From positions 1 through 64,000 of the forward strand of contig JARXAH010000094.1 in assembly GCA_029865945.1 (NCBI GenBank): a stretch of DNA of 64,000 nucleotides. Reading direction: 5' to 3'. The notes under the pieces are model-generated. The model worked only from the letters and a program-made list of their open reading frames with translations. It was not told the DNA's origin and made no database searches. This DNA is from Bacteriovoracaceae bacterium. GTDB taxonomy: Bacteria; Bdellovibrionota; Bacteriovoracia; Bacteriovoracales; Bacteriovoracaceae. Positions 1-8,131 of this stretch are shown one piece after another. The translations under genes were made by a program, and so were the position numbers. Positions within the stretch are counted from its first letter, which is position 1; each line of letters opens with the position of its first letter.

Positions 1-1082
1 TTTTTAAGCGGCACGGTAATTAAGCGCAAATTTTTCTTTTTTGCAAAAATCGAAATCGCTTCACTACTGAAACTTGGGGCCAAGATCACCTCGAAAAAAT
101 GCTGAGATAACCAATCGGCCAAAGTTTCATCTACAGGAGAACTAAACGCTACAATTCCCCCGAAGGCACTGGTCGCATCACAAGCAAAAGACTCTTTAAG
201 AGCAACGAGCGCATCTGGATGACTAGCGATTCCGCATGGGTTGCCATGCTTAACAATGACCACGTGATTTAATTCCTTAGGCAAATAGGCCGCAAGATCC
301 GACACACACTTGTGCGCCTGATCCATATCTAAAAAATTATTGTAGGATAAATCTTTACCTTGAAGTTGCCTTCGCTCGTAACTACCTTGTGAAAAATGAA
401 AGTTAGCAAAAGTTGAACTCCAACCATTTTGCTGAGGATTCTCCCCGTAGCGCAATTCGGTCGTCTCCCCTGGAATTTGTGGGATCGCATGGATTTCAAA
501 ACGTCGTCCTAATTCCAAGGCAATGGTTTCATCATATTGAGATAAAAGAAAAAAAGCTTTTTGAGCGAGGGATTTTCTAAAATTAAGCGAAACTCCCCCA
601 TGTAGCTCCCACTCAGAAATGAAACGATCATAATCCACTACTTGGGTAAGACAGGCCACATGTTCGAAATTTTTTGCGCTAGCGCGAATCATGGTTGGCC
701 CTCCCACATCAATGAGTTCCACCATTTCTTCAAGGGATAAATTTTGATTTAAATTATAAGTAAAGGGATAAAGATTACAGACAACTAAATCCACGGGTAA
801 AATTCCCAATTCTTCTAGCTCTCTTTCGTCCCCTTCGTGGCCTCTTCGGTAAAGAAGCCCACTTGCCAATTCAAAACTAATGGATTTCATGCGGCCACCA
901 AAGGCCTCCGGTCGTTTCGTTAATGATTCAATGGGAAGATAAGGAATATTATTTTGGGATAATAATTTTGCGGTTCCCCCAGTACTAACAATTTCAACTT
1001 TCTTACTCAAAAGAAATTGGGCGAGCTCAACAATTTGCGATTTATCAGAAACACTTAATAGAGCACGTTTGGGTTGCCACAT
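1..1082 (-). CDS. purH: PurH, AICAR formyltransferase / IMP cyclohydrolase (3' end outside window)
   Basis: Bifunctional enzyme of the last two steps to IMP, acting in the cytoplasm. I translated it from the minus strand. It starts MWQPKRALLSVSDK and about 360 codons are visible before the left edge, against roughly 510 for the family. The N-terminal MGS-like cyclohydrolase half carries STGGT and the GGRMKS region. The start of the transformylase half carries RYGENPQQ, VKHGNPCG and SAFGG. The ATG at 1080-1082 has a TGAGG ribosome-binding site about 7 nt upstream. It lies 21 nt downstream of purQ and is the last visible gene of the minus-strand purine operon. Confidence 0.96.
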   Translation of the reverse strand, partial: MWQPKRALLSVSDKSQIVELAQFLLSKKVEIVSTGGTAKLLSQNNIPYLPIESLTKRPEAFGGRMKSISFELASGLLYRRGHEGDERELEELGILPVDLVVCNLYPFTYNLNQNLSLEEMVELIDVGGPTMIRASAKNFEHVACLTQVVDYDRFISEWELHGGVSLNFRKSLAQKAFFLLSQYDETIALELGRRFEIHAIPQIPGETTELRYGENPQQNGWSSTFANFHFSQGSYERRQLQGKDLSYNNFLDMDQAHKCVSDLAAYLPKELNHVVIVKHGNPCGIASHPDALVALKESFACDATSAFGGIVAFSSPVDETLADWLSQHFFEVILAPSFSSEAISIFAKKKNLRLITVPLK

Positions 1083-1103
1083 AAAAAACCTCAGTGATAA
1101 AAA

Positions 1104-1874
1104 TCATTTATAATCTAGTGCGTTTTCAAATATTTTTTTTAATTGAATGACATTTAATTCCGCGTTCATTTCTAAATTTGGCCTTCCACTCATTTTAACG
1201 GGATGTAAAAACACTTCCAGCGCCGCTTCCGGATGGGGCATCAAACCAAATATTTGTCCTGTTTGATCAATGAGTCCTGCGGCCTTATTTGTTGATCCAT
1301 TAACGTCTTCGCAATAGACAAGCGCCAAGGATGACTCATCGAATGTTTTACTACTATTGGCCACGATATTTCCCTCTTTGTGACGTATTGGCATAAAGAG
1401 TGGGCCACTGGAAATTCCCTTGAGCCATGGCGACTTTTTACCAGCTTCAGTGACCTGGCACCTAACCCAACGATCGCGAAACTCACCGTGGTCATTGGTT
1501 GCCAAGGTGATCCTTCGACTTTGATTTTTATCTTGAGAATTCTCAAAAACACCCAGCTGCATAAGAACTTGAAATCCATTACACACGCCAATAATCAGAC
1601 TTTTTTGCGCTAAAAATTCCGGAAGCAATGCTAAAAAATCTTTCCTAATTTTTTCTGCCAATATTTTTCCACTGCGCAATTCATCGCCGAAAGAAAACCC
1701 GCCAGGAATTCCCAGCACTGAAGCTTGGAGCATGAGCGAGGGCCGCTTAAGAAAATCAGAAATATGCACAAGGGATACGTCTCCTGCGTGATATTCAAAT
1801 GCCCGCTTTAGTTCCGCTTCACAATTGAAACCATCTCCACACAAGACGATCACTTTTTTCGATATTCGGCTCAT
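1104..1874 (-). CDS. purQ: PurQ, FGAM synthase glutaminase subunit
   Basis: Class I glutamine amidotransferase that supplies ammonia to PurL for conversion of FGAR to FGAM. At 256 aa it is near normal size for the free-standing subunit. The nucleophile elbow GVCNGFQ is near residue 98 and the catalytic His-Glu pair lies in LMPHPEA near residue 212. The IPGGFSFGDELRSGK segment is typical of PurQ. Its ATG overlaps the purN-purL stop by 4 nt, so the synthetase and glutaminase subunits are probably translationally coupled. Confidence 0.96.
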   Translation of the reverse strand: MSRISKKVIVLCGDGFNCEAELKRAFEYHAGDVSLVHISDFLKRPSLMLQASVLGIPGGFSFGDELRSGKILAEKIRKDFLALLPEFLAQKSLIIGVCNGFQVLMQLGVFENSQDKNQSRRITLATNDHGEFRDRWVRCQVTEAGKKSPWLKGISSGPLFMPIRHKEGNIVANSSKTFDESSLALVYCEDVNGSTNKAAGLIDQTGQIFGLMPHPEAALEVFLHPVKMSGRPNLEMNAELNVIQLKKIFENALDYK

Positions 1875-4800
1875 AGTCTGCCTCGATATAACGTTTCACA
1901 AGTTTCCAAATTGATGGTGCTTCTTTTATTGATGGTAAGCGAAAAGGGTTTTCCCCCATCAAAAACAACACCTAGTTTTCGTCTAGAATGGATCGGAAAA
2001 TGCGCCTCAAATTCCGCCGCTTTATCCGGACGAACACTCACTAAAATTCTTCCTGGCAATTCGTTGTATAGAAAATTCTTTTCACTTTCATTCTCAATTG
2101 TTTCAATATTGATACTTAACTTAGACCCAAGCAACATCTCAAATAAGGCCACACTCAAACCACCTTCACTCAAATCTGCCGCCCCTTCGACAACGCCACT
2201 TTGGGTGGCCGCAAAAAATTCCCGGTAGAGCTCTAACGTTTTCTTTAACTCCCACTTAAGCTCTGACATTTGCGTCAAACTCGAAATCTCCATTTGGTCT
2301 CGCATGTAGTATCCAAAATAGAAGGAGTATTCGTTGATAGAGTCAAGCAAGTAAAGATGAGATCCGACGCTCGTTTCATTAGTGATGATTTTTCTCACAT
2401 CCGGATGTTTGCCGATGGAAGTGATTAATAAGGTAGGGAGCGCACTAATTTTAACTTTTTTCCCCTCCGCGTTGGCACCGTAAAAATCGTTCTTCATGCT
2501 ATCTTTACCGCTCACAAAAGGCATGCGGTAAGCGAGCGCAATTTTTTGAATTCCTCTTGCAGCGCGAACTAACTGAGCAAGCTTGTGGGGGCCATCTGGA
2601 TTTTTGGAACTCTCGATCGGATCGGGCCAGCAAAAATTATCTACGAGTGCAATCCAATCGGGATTAATTCCGGTGACTACTAAATTTCTCACCGCTTCAT
2701 CGGCCGCCATGAGCGCCATGAGTTCGGTATCCACGTCACTCATTTGAGGACAAAGTCCACTGGCCACACCGACTCCAGAATAACCTTGAGCACCATAAGC
2801 ACCTGGCCACAAAACTCCCGCATGATTGGGAAAGGTTTGATCCATTCCCCCGTAAGGCCTAAGCGCAGACGCCGATTGCACTTCTTGATCGTACTGACGA
2901 ACCCATTTTTCTTTGGAGGCAATGGTAGGGTTATTGAGTAAAAATTCAAAATACTCTTGATGATGATTTAAGATTTTGGGCGCTTCCGATTTGTTCCATC
3001 TTTGAAGCGCTTGTGGCCCATCCCACTTGGCGCTCAGTTGCATTTGCGGAAGGCCTTGATGCAAAAACTGCATTTCGATTTTTCCAACTAAATCTTTATC
3101 AAAATACAATTCTAAAAAACCATTCCTAGTAAATTCACCAACTATGTCGGCGTGAATAGAATATTTTTTCGCTAAATCACTTAAGGCCTCCCAATTTTCT
3201 TTGGGCACAGACAAAGTCAATCGCTCCTGACTTTCGCTCACAAATATTTGCCACGGCCTTAGTCCAGGATACTTGAGCGGAACTTTACTTAAATCAACTT
3301 TCGCTCCTCCCGTTTTTTCGGCCATCTCTCCGATAGAAGAGCTTAGGCCGCCGGCACCATTATCGGTGAGGGAGTTAAAGAGAAGTTGATCGCGTGCGAC
3401 CAACATAAAATCCAACATTTTTTTTTGGGTAAAAGGATCACCAATTTGCACCATACCTAGAGGAGTTTTTTCATCCATCCCCAGAGAACTAGATGTGGCC
3501 CCGTGGATGCCATCAAGTCCAACCGCGCCGCCTACCATGACGATATAATCACCGGCACGATGGCCTTTCGCGTGAGTGGGAATACCTTTTATCTCTTTTG
3601 GCAAAATCCCAACGGAACCGCAATACACAATGGGTTTTCCACAATATTGATCATCAAAATGAATCGCACCGTTGATGGTGGGAATCCCACTTTTATTTCC
3701 TGCATCTTGAATTCCGTGGTGAACGCCTTCAAAAATAGATTTTGGATGATGAAGTCCTTTGGGCAAGTCTCCCTCAAAATCAGGATTACCAAATAAAAGT
3801 ACATCGGTGTTCGCCACCGGTTTTGCTCCAAGGCCTGTGCCCATAATGTCTCGGTGGACTCCAAGTAGGCCGGTGAGTGCACCGCCATAAGGATCGAGGG
3901 CCGAGGGAGAATTGTGCGTTTCAACTTTGATACAAAAATCAAAATCATCATGGAAGCGTACAATTCCCGCATTGTCTTTAAATACCGAAATCGCCCAAGG
4001 AATGGTTTTCCTCAGTTCCTCCGTTGGCGCCTTAATATAAGTTGAGAAGAGGCCATCAACGGTAAATTCTTCTATGCTATCTTGGTAATCGATCTTGGCC
4101 GCAAAAATTTTGTGCTTACAATGTTCACTCCAAGTTTGAGCAAATACTTCCATCTCAATATCGGTGGGATCAATGGGCAGGCCATCGGATCGTCTCTTCG
4201 CTTGGATTTCGGGCGTGTGATAAAAATCTTTTATCACCTTAAGTTCATTCGTACTTAGTGCCCAATGGTTCTCATCAGATATTTTTTGAAAAGTTTCGAG
4301 TTCGTTATTTAAGAGCGCATAAGTTTCATAGAGTTTATCAAAACTCGACGTTTCAATTGCGAAATAATTATGTTTGGAAATTTGTTTAAAAATTTCCGTG
4401 ATCGAAATATTTTTACTTTCAAAAGAGCACTCAATTAAAGGATTAATAATTTCAAAACCCTCGATCAATTTGCCAGAGTGGGCCTCAAATGATTTCCCAG
4501 TCACTAATGACAAAAGATCACAAAAAGAATTGGCGGGATTATCTGTTAACCCTCTTTGAAAATGCACTACCTGTACTTGATTTCGATCAAACGCCTTGGC
4601 AATTTTTTCCCCACCCACTAACAATTCCATATCCACCGTATCAATAATCCGAGCAGCGTAGCTATCCCAGTGAACTTGATCTTCATGTTTAGTTTGATTT
4701 TTTAAGCGCACCCAAAACACCTGGTGCTTTTTTTCGCTTTTATGCTTGAGAAGGAGCGGCGTCCAGTCCAATGATTCACCGGAAATTTTCGATTGAATGA

Positions 4801-5518
4801 TTTCCTTCATAAGGATATTACCATCTTGTTGTTTTATGGGTTGATAATCGGCATTTTCAATTTTCTTTCTTTGAAGGGGCGCGATCGTTCCTGTTTCCAG
4901 CATCGTTTGAAAAATGTCTCCAAACATTTTCCACTCTAACTCTTTTCCGCGGTTGCTAAAATCACTAAGACTCTCATTCATTTTTTTTGGGAACTCTCTT
5001 TGCATGATGATTGGTCCAGTATCCACTCCGCTATCGACAAAGTGAATCGTCACTCCCCCTACTTTCTCTTCCGATTTGAAACATTTTTCATAACTATGAA
5101 GTCCTGGAAATTTTGGCAAAAGGGAAGGATGAATATTAATGACCGATGAGATCCCAGTTAGCTCAGGGTGCGGAAAATGTTGCAAGAAATGACGAGACAA
5201 AATTCTCATGTATCCACAAAGATACACCCACTTAATCTGCCACTCCGTAAAGATACGCAAAATTTCATACTCACTAATTGTCTTGGCCGTGATCACTAAT
5301 CCCATATCTGGAAATCGCTCTTCCATGACTTTAATAAGCGGTGACTCTAAGTTGTTAATCACCACTAAAACAATTTTTACTTTCAAAGGACTTTCTTCGC
5401 CGCGCTCTTGCTGCGACAACTGGCGAGTGAGAAGATTAATGGCATTGGTTCCCGTTCCACTGGCGAGGATGGCAATGTTCGCTGGTTTTTCTATCTTCTC
5501 CATTTTTTCTACTTCCAT
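1871..5518 (-). CDS. purN/purL: PurN-PurL fusion: GAR formyltransferase joined to FGAM synthase
   Basis: A 1215-residue fusion. Residues about 12-225 are PurN (10-formyl-THF-dependent GAR formyltransferase), with GTGTN near the start, catalytic N128 and H130 in INIHPSLLP, and D166 in SGVDTGP. Residues about 262-450 resemble the PurS-like and linker part of long PurL (RGLTDNP). The synthetase follows, with TWSEHCKHK near 462, the ATP-site segments SQERL and GYSGVG, and SGKDSMK. There is no glutaminase domain; PurQ is separate. The fusion joins pathway steps 3 and 4. The start ATG at 5518 uses an AAGG about 8 nt upstream that belongs to the end of the 175-bp repeat. An in-frame ATG at residue 6 is a weaker alternative. 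Confidence 0.94.
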   Translation of the reverse strand: MEVEKMEKIEKPANIAILASGTGTNAINLLTRQLSQQERGEESPLKVKIVLVVINNLESPLIKVMEERFPDMGLVITAKTISEYEILRIFTEWQIKWVYLCGYMRILSRHFLQHFPHPELTGISSVINIHPSLLPKFPGLHSYEKCFKSEEKVGGVTIHFVDSGVDTGPIIMQREFPKKMNESLSDFSNRGKELEWKMFGDIFQTMLETGTIAPLQRKKIENADYQPIKQQDGNILMKEIIQSKISGESLDWTPLLLKHKSEKKHQVFWVRLKNQTKHEDQVHWDSYAARIIDTVDMELLVGGEKIAKAFDRNQVQVVHFQRGLTDNPANSFCDLLSLVTGKSFEAHSGKLIEGFEIINPLIECSFESKNISITEIFKQISKHNYFAIETSSFDKLYETYALLNNELETFQKISDENHWALSTNELKVIKDFYHTPEIQAKRRSDGLPIDPTDIEMEVFAQTWSEHCKHKIFAAKIDYQDSIEEFTVDGLFSTYIKAPTEELRKTIPWAISVFKDNAGIVRFHDDFDFCIKVETHNSPSALDPYGGALTGLLGVHRDIMGTGLGAKPVANTDVLLFGNPDFEGDLPKGLHHPKSIFEGVHHGIQDAGNKSGIPTINGAIHFDDQYCGKPIVYCGSVGILPKEIKGIPTHAKGHRAGDYIVMVGGAVGLDGIHGATSSSLGMDEKTPLGMVQIGDPFTQKKMLDFMLVARDQLLFNSLTDNGAGGLSSSIGEMAEKTGGAKVDLSKVPLKYPGLRPWQIFVSESQERLTLSVPKENWEALSDLAKKYSIHADIVGEFTRNGFLELYFDKDLVGKIEMQFLHQGLPQMQLSAKWDGPQALQRWNKSEAPKILNHHQEYFEFLLNNPTIASKEKWVRQYDQEVQSASALRPYGGMDQTFPNHAGVLWPGAYGAQGYSGVGVASGLCPQMSDVDTELMALMAADEAVRNLVVTGINPDWIALVDNFCWPDPIESSKNPDGPHKLAQLVRAARGIQKIALAYRMPFVSGKDSMKNDFYGANAEGKKVKISALPTLLITSIGKHPDVRKIITNETSVGSHLYLLDSINEYSFYFGYYMRDQMEISSLTQMSELKWELKKTLELYREFFAATQSGVVEGAADLSEGGLSVALFEMLLGSKLSINIETIENESEKNFLYNELPGRILVSVRPDKAAEFEAHFPIHSRRKLGVVFDGGKPFSLTINKRSTINLETCETLYRGRL

Positions 5519-5709
5519 TTTAATAACCTTAGTTCAGTGAAAAACACCAATATCGCATTGATGAAATGGCCTGAATCGGCAAATCCAATGTATGCAAGGA
5601 GCAGAATCGTGACCGACTGAGGCTTGGTGAAAACCAAGCCGCAAGGAAGGGAGCGGTTCTTGCGACGCCGCAGATAGATGGATTTCCCGATTTCAGGTTC
5701 ATTAGACAT
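5509..5709 (-). CDS. Possible 66-aa ORF read through the repeat element
   Basis: Small frame starting MSNEPEIGKS with a good ribosome-binding site (AGGAG, 6-7 nt before the ATG). It overlaps the last bases of purC-purD and also the purN-purL start. Its second half is hydrophobic (TILLLAYIGF, ILVFF) and could span a membrane. In the second repeat copy the same frame is open but has no start codon, because it follows directly after the aceA stop. Differences between the copies are not concentrated at third codon positions. I therefore think the frame is more likely a way to keep ribosomes moving across the element, or fortuitous, than a conserved protein. Confidence 0.25.
   Translation of the reverse strand: MSNEPEIGKSIYLRRRKNRSLPCGLVFTKPQSVTILLLAYIGFADSGHFINAILVFFTELRLLKWK
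5525..5699 (-). repeat. 175-bp dispersed structured repeat, copy A (purine operon)
   Basis: Reads AACCTGAAATCGGG...CTAAGGTT on the minus strand. It aligns without gaps to 25707-25881, with about 145 of 175 positions identical by hand count and a 39-nt identical core at 5611-5649. It starts 3 nt after the purC-purD stop and ends 6 nt before the purN-purL start. An outer helix pairs CCTGAA with TTCAGG, TCGG with CCGA and AAATCCA with TGGATTT. Inside are a GCAAG/CTTGC stem and the perfect hairpin GGCTTGG-TTTTCA-CCAAGCC. The terminal AGGTT contains the ribosome-binding site of purN-purL. No known family was recognised. Confidence 0.85.
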
Positions 5710-8131
5710 GATTTTCTCCTATATCTTTTCGATAATAAGAGCCTTCAAAATCCCAACTTTTAATACCGTCGTAGGCCTTAAATTGGGCGTCCTTTAAATT
5801 ATGAGCGATGGCCGTTACGCCCATTACTCGGCCGCCATCAGTCAAAAGTACCGTTTCATTTTTGGAATTTTTTCCCGCTTTCAAACCTGCAAAAATAGCA
5901 AACCCATTATCCTGATTTCCATCCCACTTATTATCCATAACTTTTTTAACTTCCTTTCCTTTCTCCACAGCTTCACCAAAAACTCCCGGATAACCTTTGG
6001 CCACTTTGACTACGTGGCAAGAAAATAAATTCGCTCTTCGTTTAATCTCTATCGCTTTAAAATGATCTTTCTCTTCATTAGCGAGAGCATGAAGCAACTT
6101 AACAAATGGTCCTTCCATGAGACATAAAAAAGTTTGGGTCTCTGGATCACCTAATCGAACATTATATTCAAGTAACTGAAATCCTTTTTTTTGATCTTGC
6201 ATGAGTCCAAGGAAAAGAAACCCACTGAAAGGAATTTTTTGTGAATCAAGCCCGACCAAAGTAGGCCTTAAAAAGTTAGCTTCAATATTGAAGCGATCAT
6301 CCTCAGACAACCAAGGAACTGGTGAAATCGCTCCCATCCCGCCCGTATTTGGCCCTAAGTCGCCCTCTAAGAGTCTTTTATGATCGCAGGCCTCGCCTAA
6401 ATATTTATACTCACTTCCCATGCAAGCATAAAAAAGTGAGCACTCACGACCAACCCACTTCTCTTCAATGACTAGGCCAGCCTCTTGTCCCTGCATGGGA
6501 TGATTCTTAAGTTCTTCTAAGATATTTTGTACTTCATCAAGAGTATCTAAAACAAAAACACCTTTCCCTTGAGCTGGGCCGCTAAGTTTTATGACATAAC
6601 CTGACCAATCTCGCGGTAAACTCTTTAATTCTGCTAGCGCCTTCTCCACAGATGAAAACTCCACGTATCCTGCGGTAGGAATTTTATGTTTTTCCATAAA
6701 CTGTTTAGAAAATATTTTGGACTCTTCTAGCATTCCTGCTTCTTTACTCGGGGCCACCGTAGGAATTCCTAAGTCCACTAAACTTTGCTTTAGGCCACCA
6801 TAGATATATTGCTCAGGCCCAATGACGCAAAATTCTATAGGAAAATATTTTTTCCAATCACTTATCGTTTCAACATGGACACTACCACCTAAGGAAAAAA
6901 TTCCTTCCACTAATTCCATCCCAGGATTTCCAGGCATGACAAAAATATTTATTTTTTTCTCATCCATTGATTGATCTTGCAGCATTCGAAGCGCCATTCC
7001 ATGCTCTCGTCCCCCACCGCCTATAATGAGTATATTTTTATATTCATCGGGATTTTTCCAAGCATCAATGAGTCTCAATTGATTGCGCAATGTTTGCTGT
7101 ATTTTTTCTAAAGAGGATTTATCTTTATTGGGATCTAAAGCGACAAGGCTTGCTATGCCCTCATACAATCCAACGACCACATCAATGATTTTTTGCGGAA
7201 GCTTTACTGGTGCTTCCTTCAAAATTTCTTGACAATATTTTTTGAAGTCATTACCAGCGACTTCCTTAGATTTTACCAATGCCTCATACCAAGGAGTTTT
7301 GCGGTACATTTGACGAAGTATCTCTTTTGAAACCGAGTGCCCTTCAAAGGTTAATCTCAATTCATCAAGTCCAATAGAATCGACTAAAATAATTTCTCGC
7401 TCGCTCTCACTTCCCTGGCCCTGACCTTGGTCTCCGAAAGCAAACTCTACTTTTCCATCCCAAAGAACAATTCCACGATCAAAAAATACTTGCTTCAATT
7501 TTGAAGCAATCACTCTCACTAAATTCAGTAATTGATTCCACTCTCTCTCACTGCAACCAGATAACTCCTTAGCTTCTTTATCACTTAAGAGTCGATCTTG
7601 TTTTTCTAACTTAGTAGAAAATTCGACAAAAATATTTTCGCCTTCCTCCCACAATTCTCCAGGCCGATACGCCCTCTTAAATCCGGCCAGCTTCCAATTT
7701 TCTTCCACCGCACCCATCCTCGCCGCTAAGGAAGAACCTTCAGGAAGACCAAAGCGAAATAAACATTCAAGCGGAATTAAGGTTTGGGTTGGCCTGGTTT
7801 GATAAAATTCATTTACGCTCATTCCCTTATCTCTTGGCACGTAAATTTTCTTTACGCGCAAGTCATTTTTTCCATCATAAGAAAGAAAATGATGCTTAAC
7901 ACCATCTTCACCTAGATGCTTAAAAAAACTCTCGCCCATCTTGGCCAACGCCGCACCTTTTCCCACTAAGGCATTGGGCATTTCGCCCCAATCAAAAACG
8001 GAGTAACGATCACTGAAGCGAAAAATGAGTTCCTTCTCACCACCAGCATCATGGGGTTGATAAATATCTTTCACCGATCCATTCACGAGCAAAGTATGGG
8101 GATTAATTTTTTGGGTAGGCATAACTTCCAT
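5702..8131 (-). CDS. purC/purD: PurC-PurD fusion: SAICAR synthetase joined to GAR synthetase
   Basis: An 809-residue fusion. Residues about 8-330 are SAICAR synthetase (step 7), with GSVKDIY, RFSDRYSVFDWGEMPN and LVDSIGLDELRL. Residues about 365-809 are GAR synthetase (step 2), with NILIIGGGGREHG, an ATP-grasp GQ-KGV loop, the Glu-rich EEKWVGRE strand and GPNTGGMGA. The ATP-grasp loop reads KLSGPAQGKGV rather than the common KADGLAAGKGV. The start overlaps purF by 29 nt. ATG at 8131 or 8122 (better spaced from GGAAG) are both possible. The two halves act at non-consecutive steps, so the fusion does not simply link neighbouring reactions. Confidence 0.94.
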   Translation of the reverse strand: MEVMPTQKINPHTLLVNGSVKDIYQPHDAGGEKELIFRFSDRYSVFDWGEMPNALVGKGAALAKMGESFFKHLGEDGVKHHFLSYDGKNDLRVKKIYVPRDKGMSVNEFYQTRPTQTLIPLECLFRFGLPEGSSLAARMGAVEENWKLAGFKRAYRPGELWEEGENIFVEFSTKLEKQDRLLSDKEAKELSGCSEREWNQLLNLVRVIASKLKQVFFDRGIVLWDGKVEFAFGDQGQGQGSESEREIILVDSIGLDELRLTFEGHSVSKEILRQMYRKTPWYEALVKSKEVAGNDFKKYCQEILKEAPVKLPQKIIDVVVGLYEGIASLVALDPNKDKSSLEKIQQTLRNQLRLIDAWKNPDEYKNILIIGGGGREHGMALRMLQDQSMDEKKINIFVMPGNPGMELVEGIFSLGGSVHVETISDWKKYFPIEFCVIGPEQYIYGGLKQSLVDLGIPTVAPSKEAGMLEESKIFSKQFMEKHKIPTAGYVEFSSVEKALAELKSLPRDWSGYVIKLSGPAQGKGVFVLDTLDEVQNILEELKNHPMQGQEAGLVIEEKWVGRECSLFYACMGSEYKYLGEACDHKRLLEGDLGPNTGGMGAISPVPWLSEDDRFNIEANFLRPTLVGLDSQKIPFSGFLFLGLMQDQKKGFQLLEYNVRLGDPETQTFLCLMEGPFVKLLHALANEEKDHFKAIEIKRRANLFSCHVVKVAKGYPGVFGEAVEKGKEVKKVMDNKWDGNQDNGFAIFAGLKAGKNSKNETVLLTDGGRVMGVTAIAHNLKDAQFKAYDGIKSWDFEGSYYRKDIGENHV

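Noticed and set aside
3503-3972. Antisense and alternative frames within purN-purL
   Set aside because: The conserved PurL synthetase motifs occupy this DNA in the main frame.
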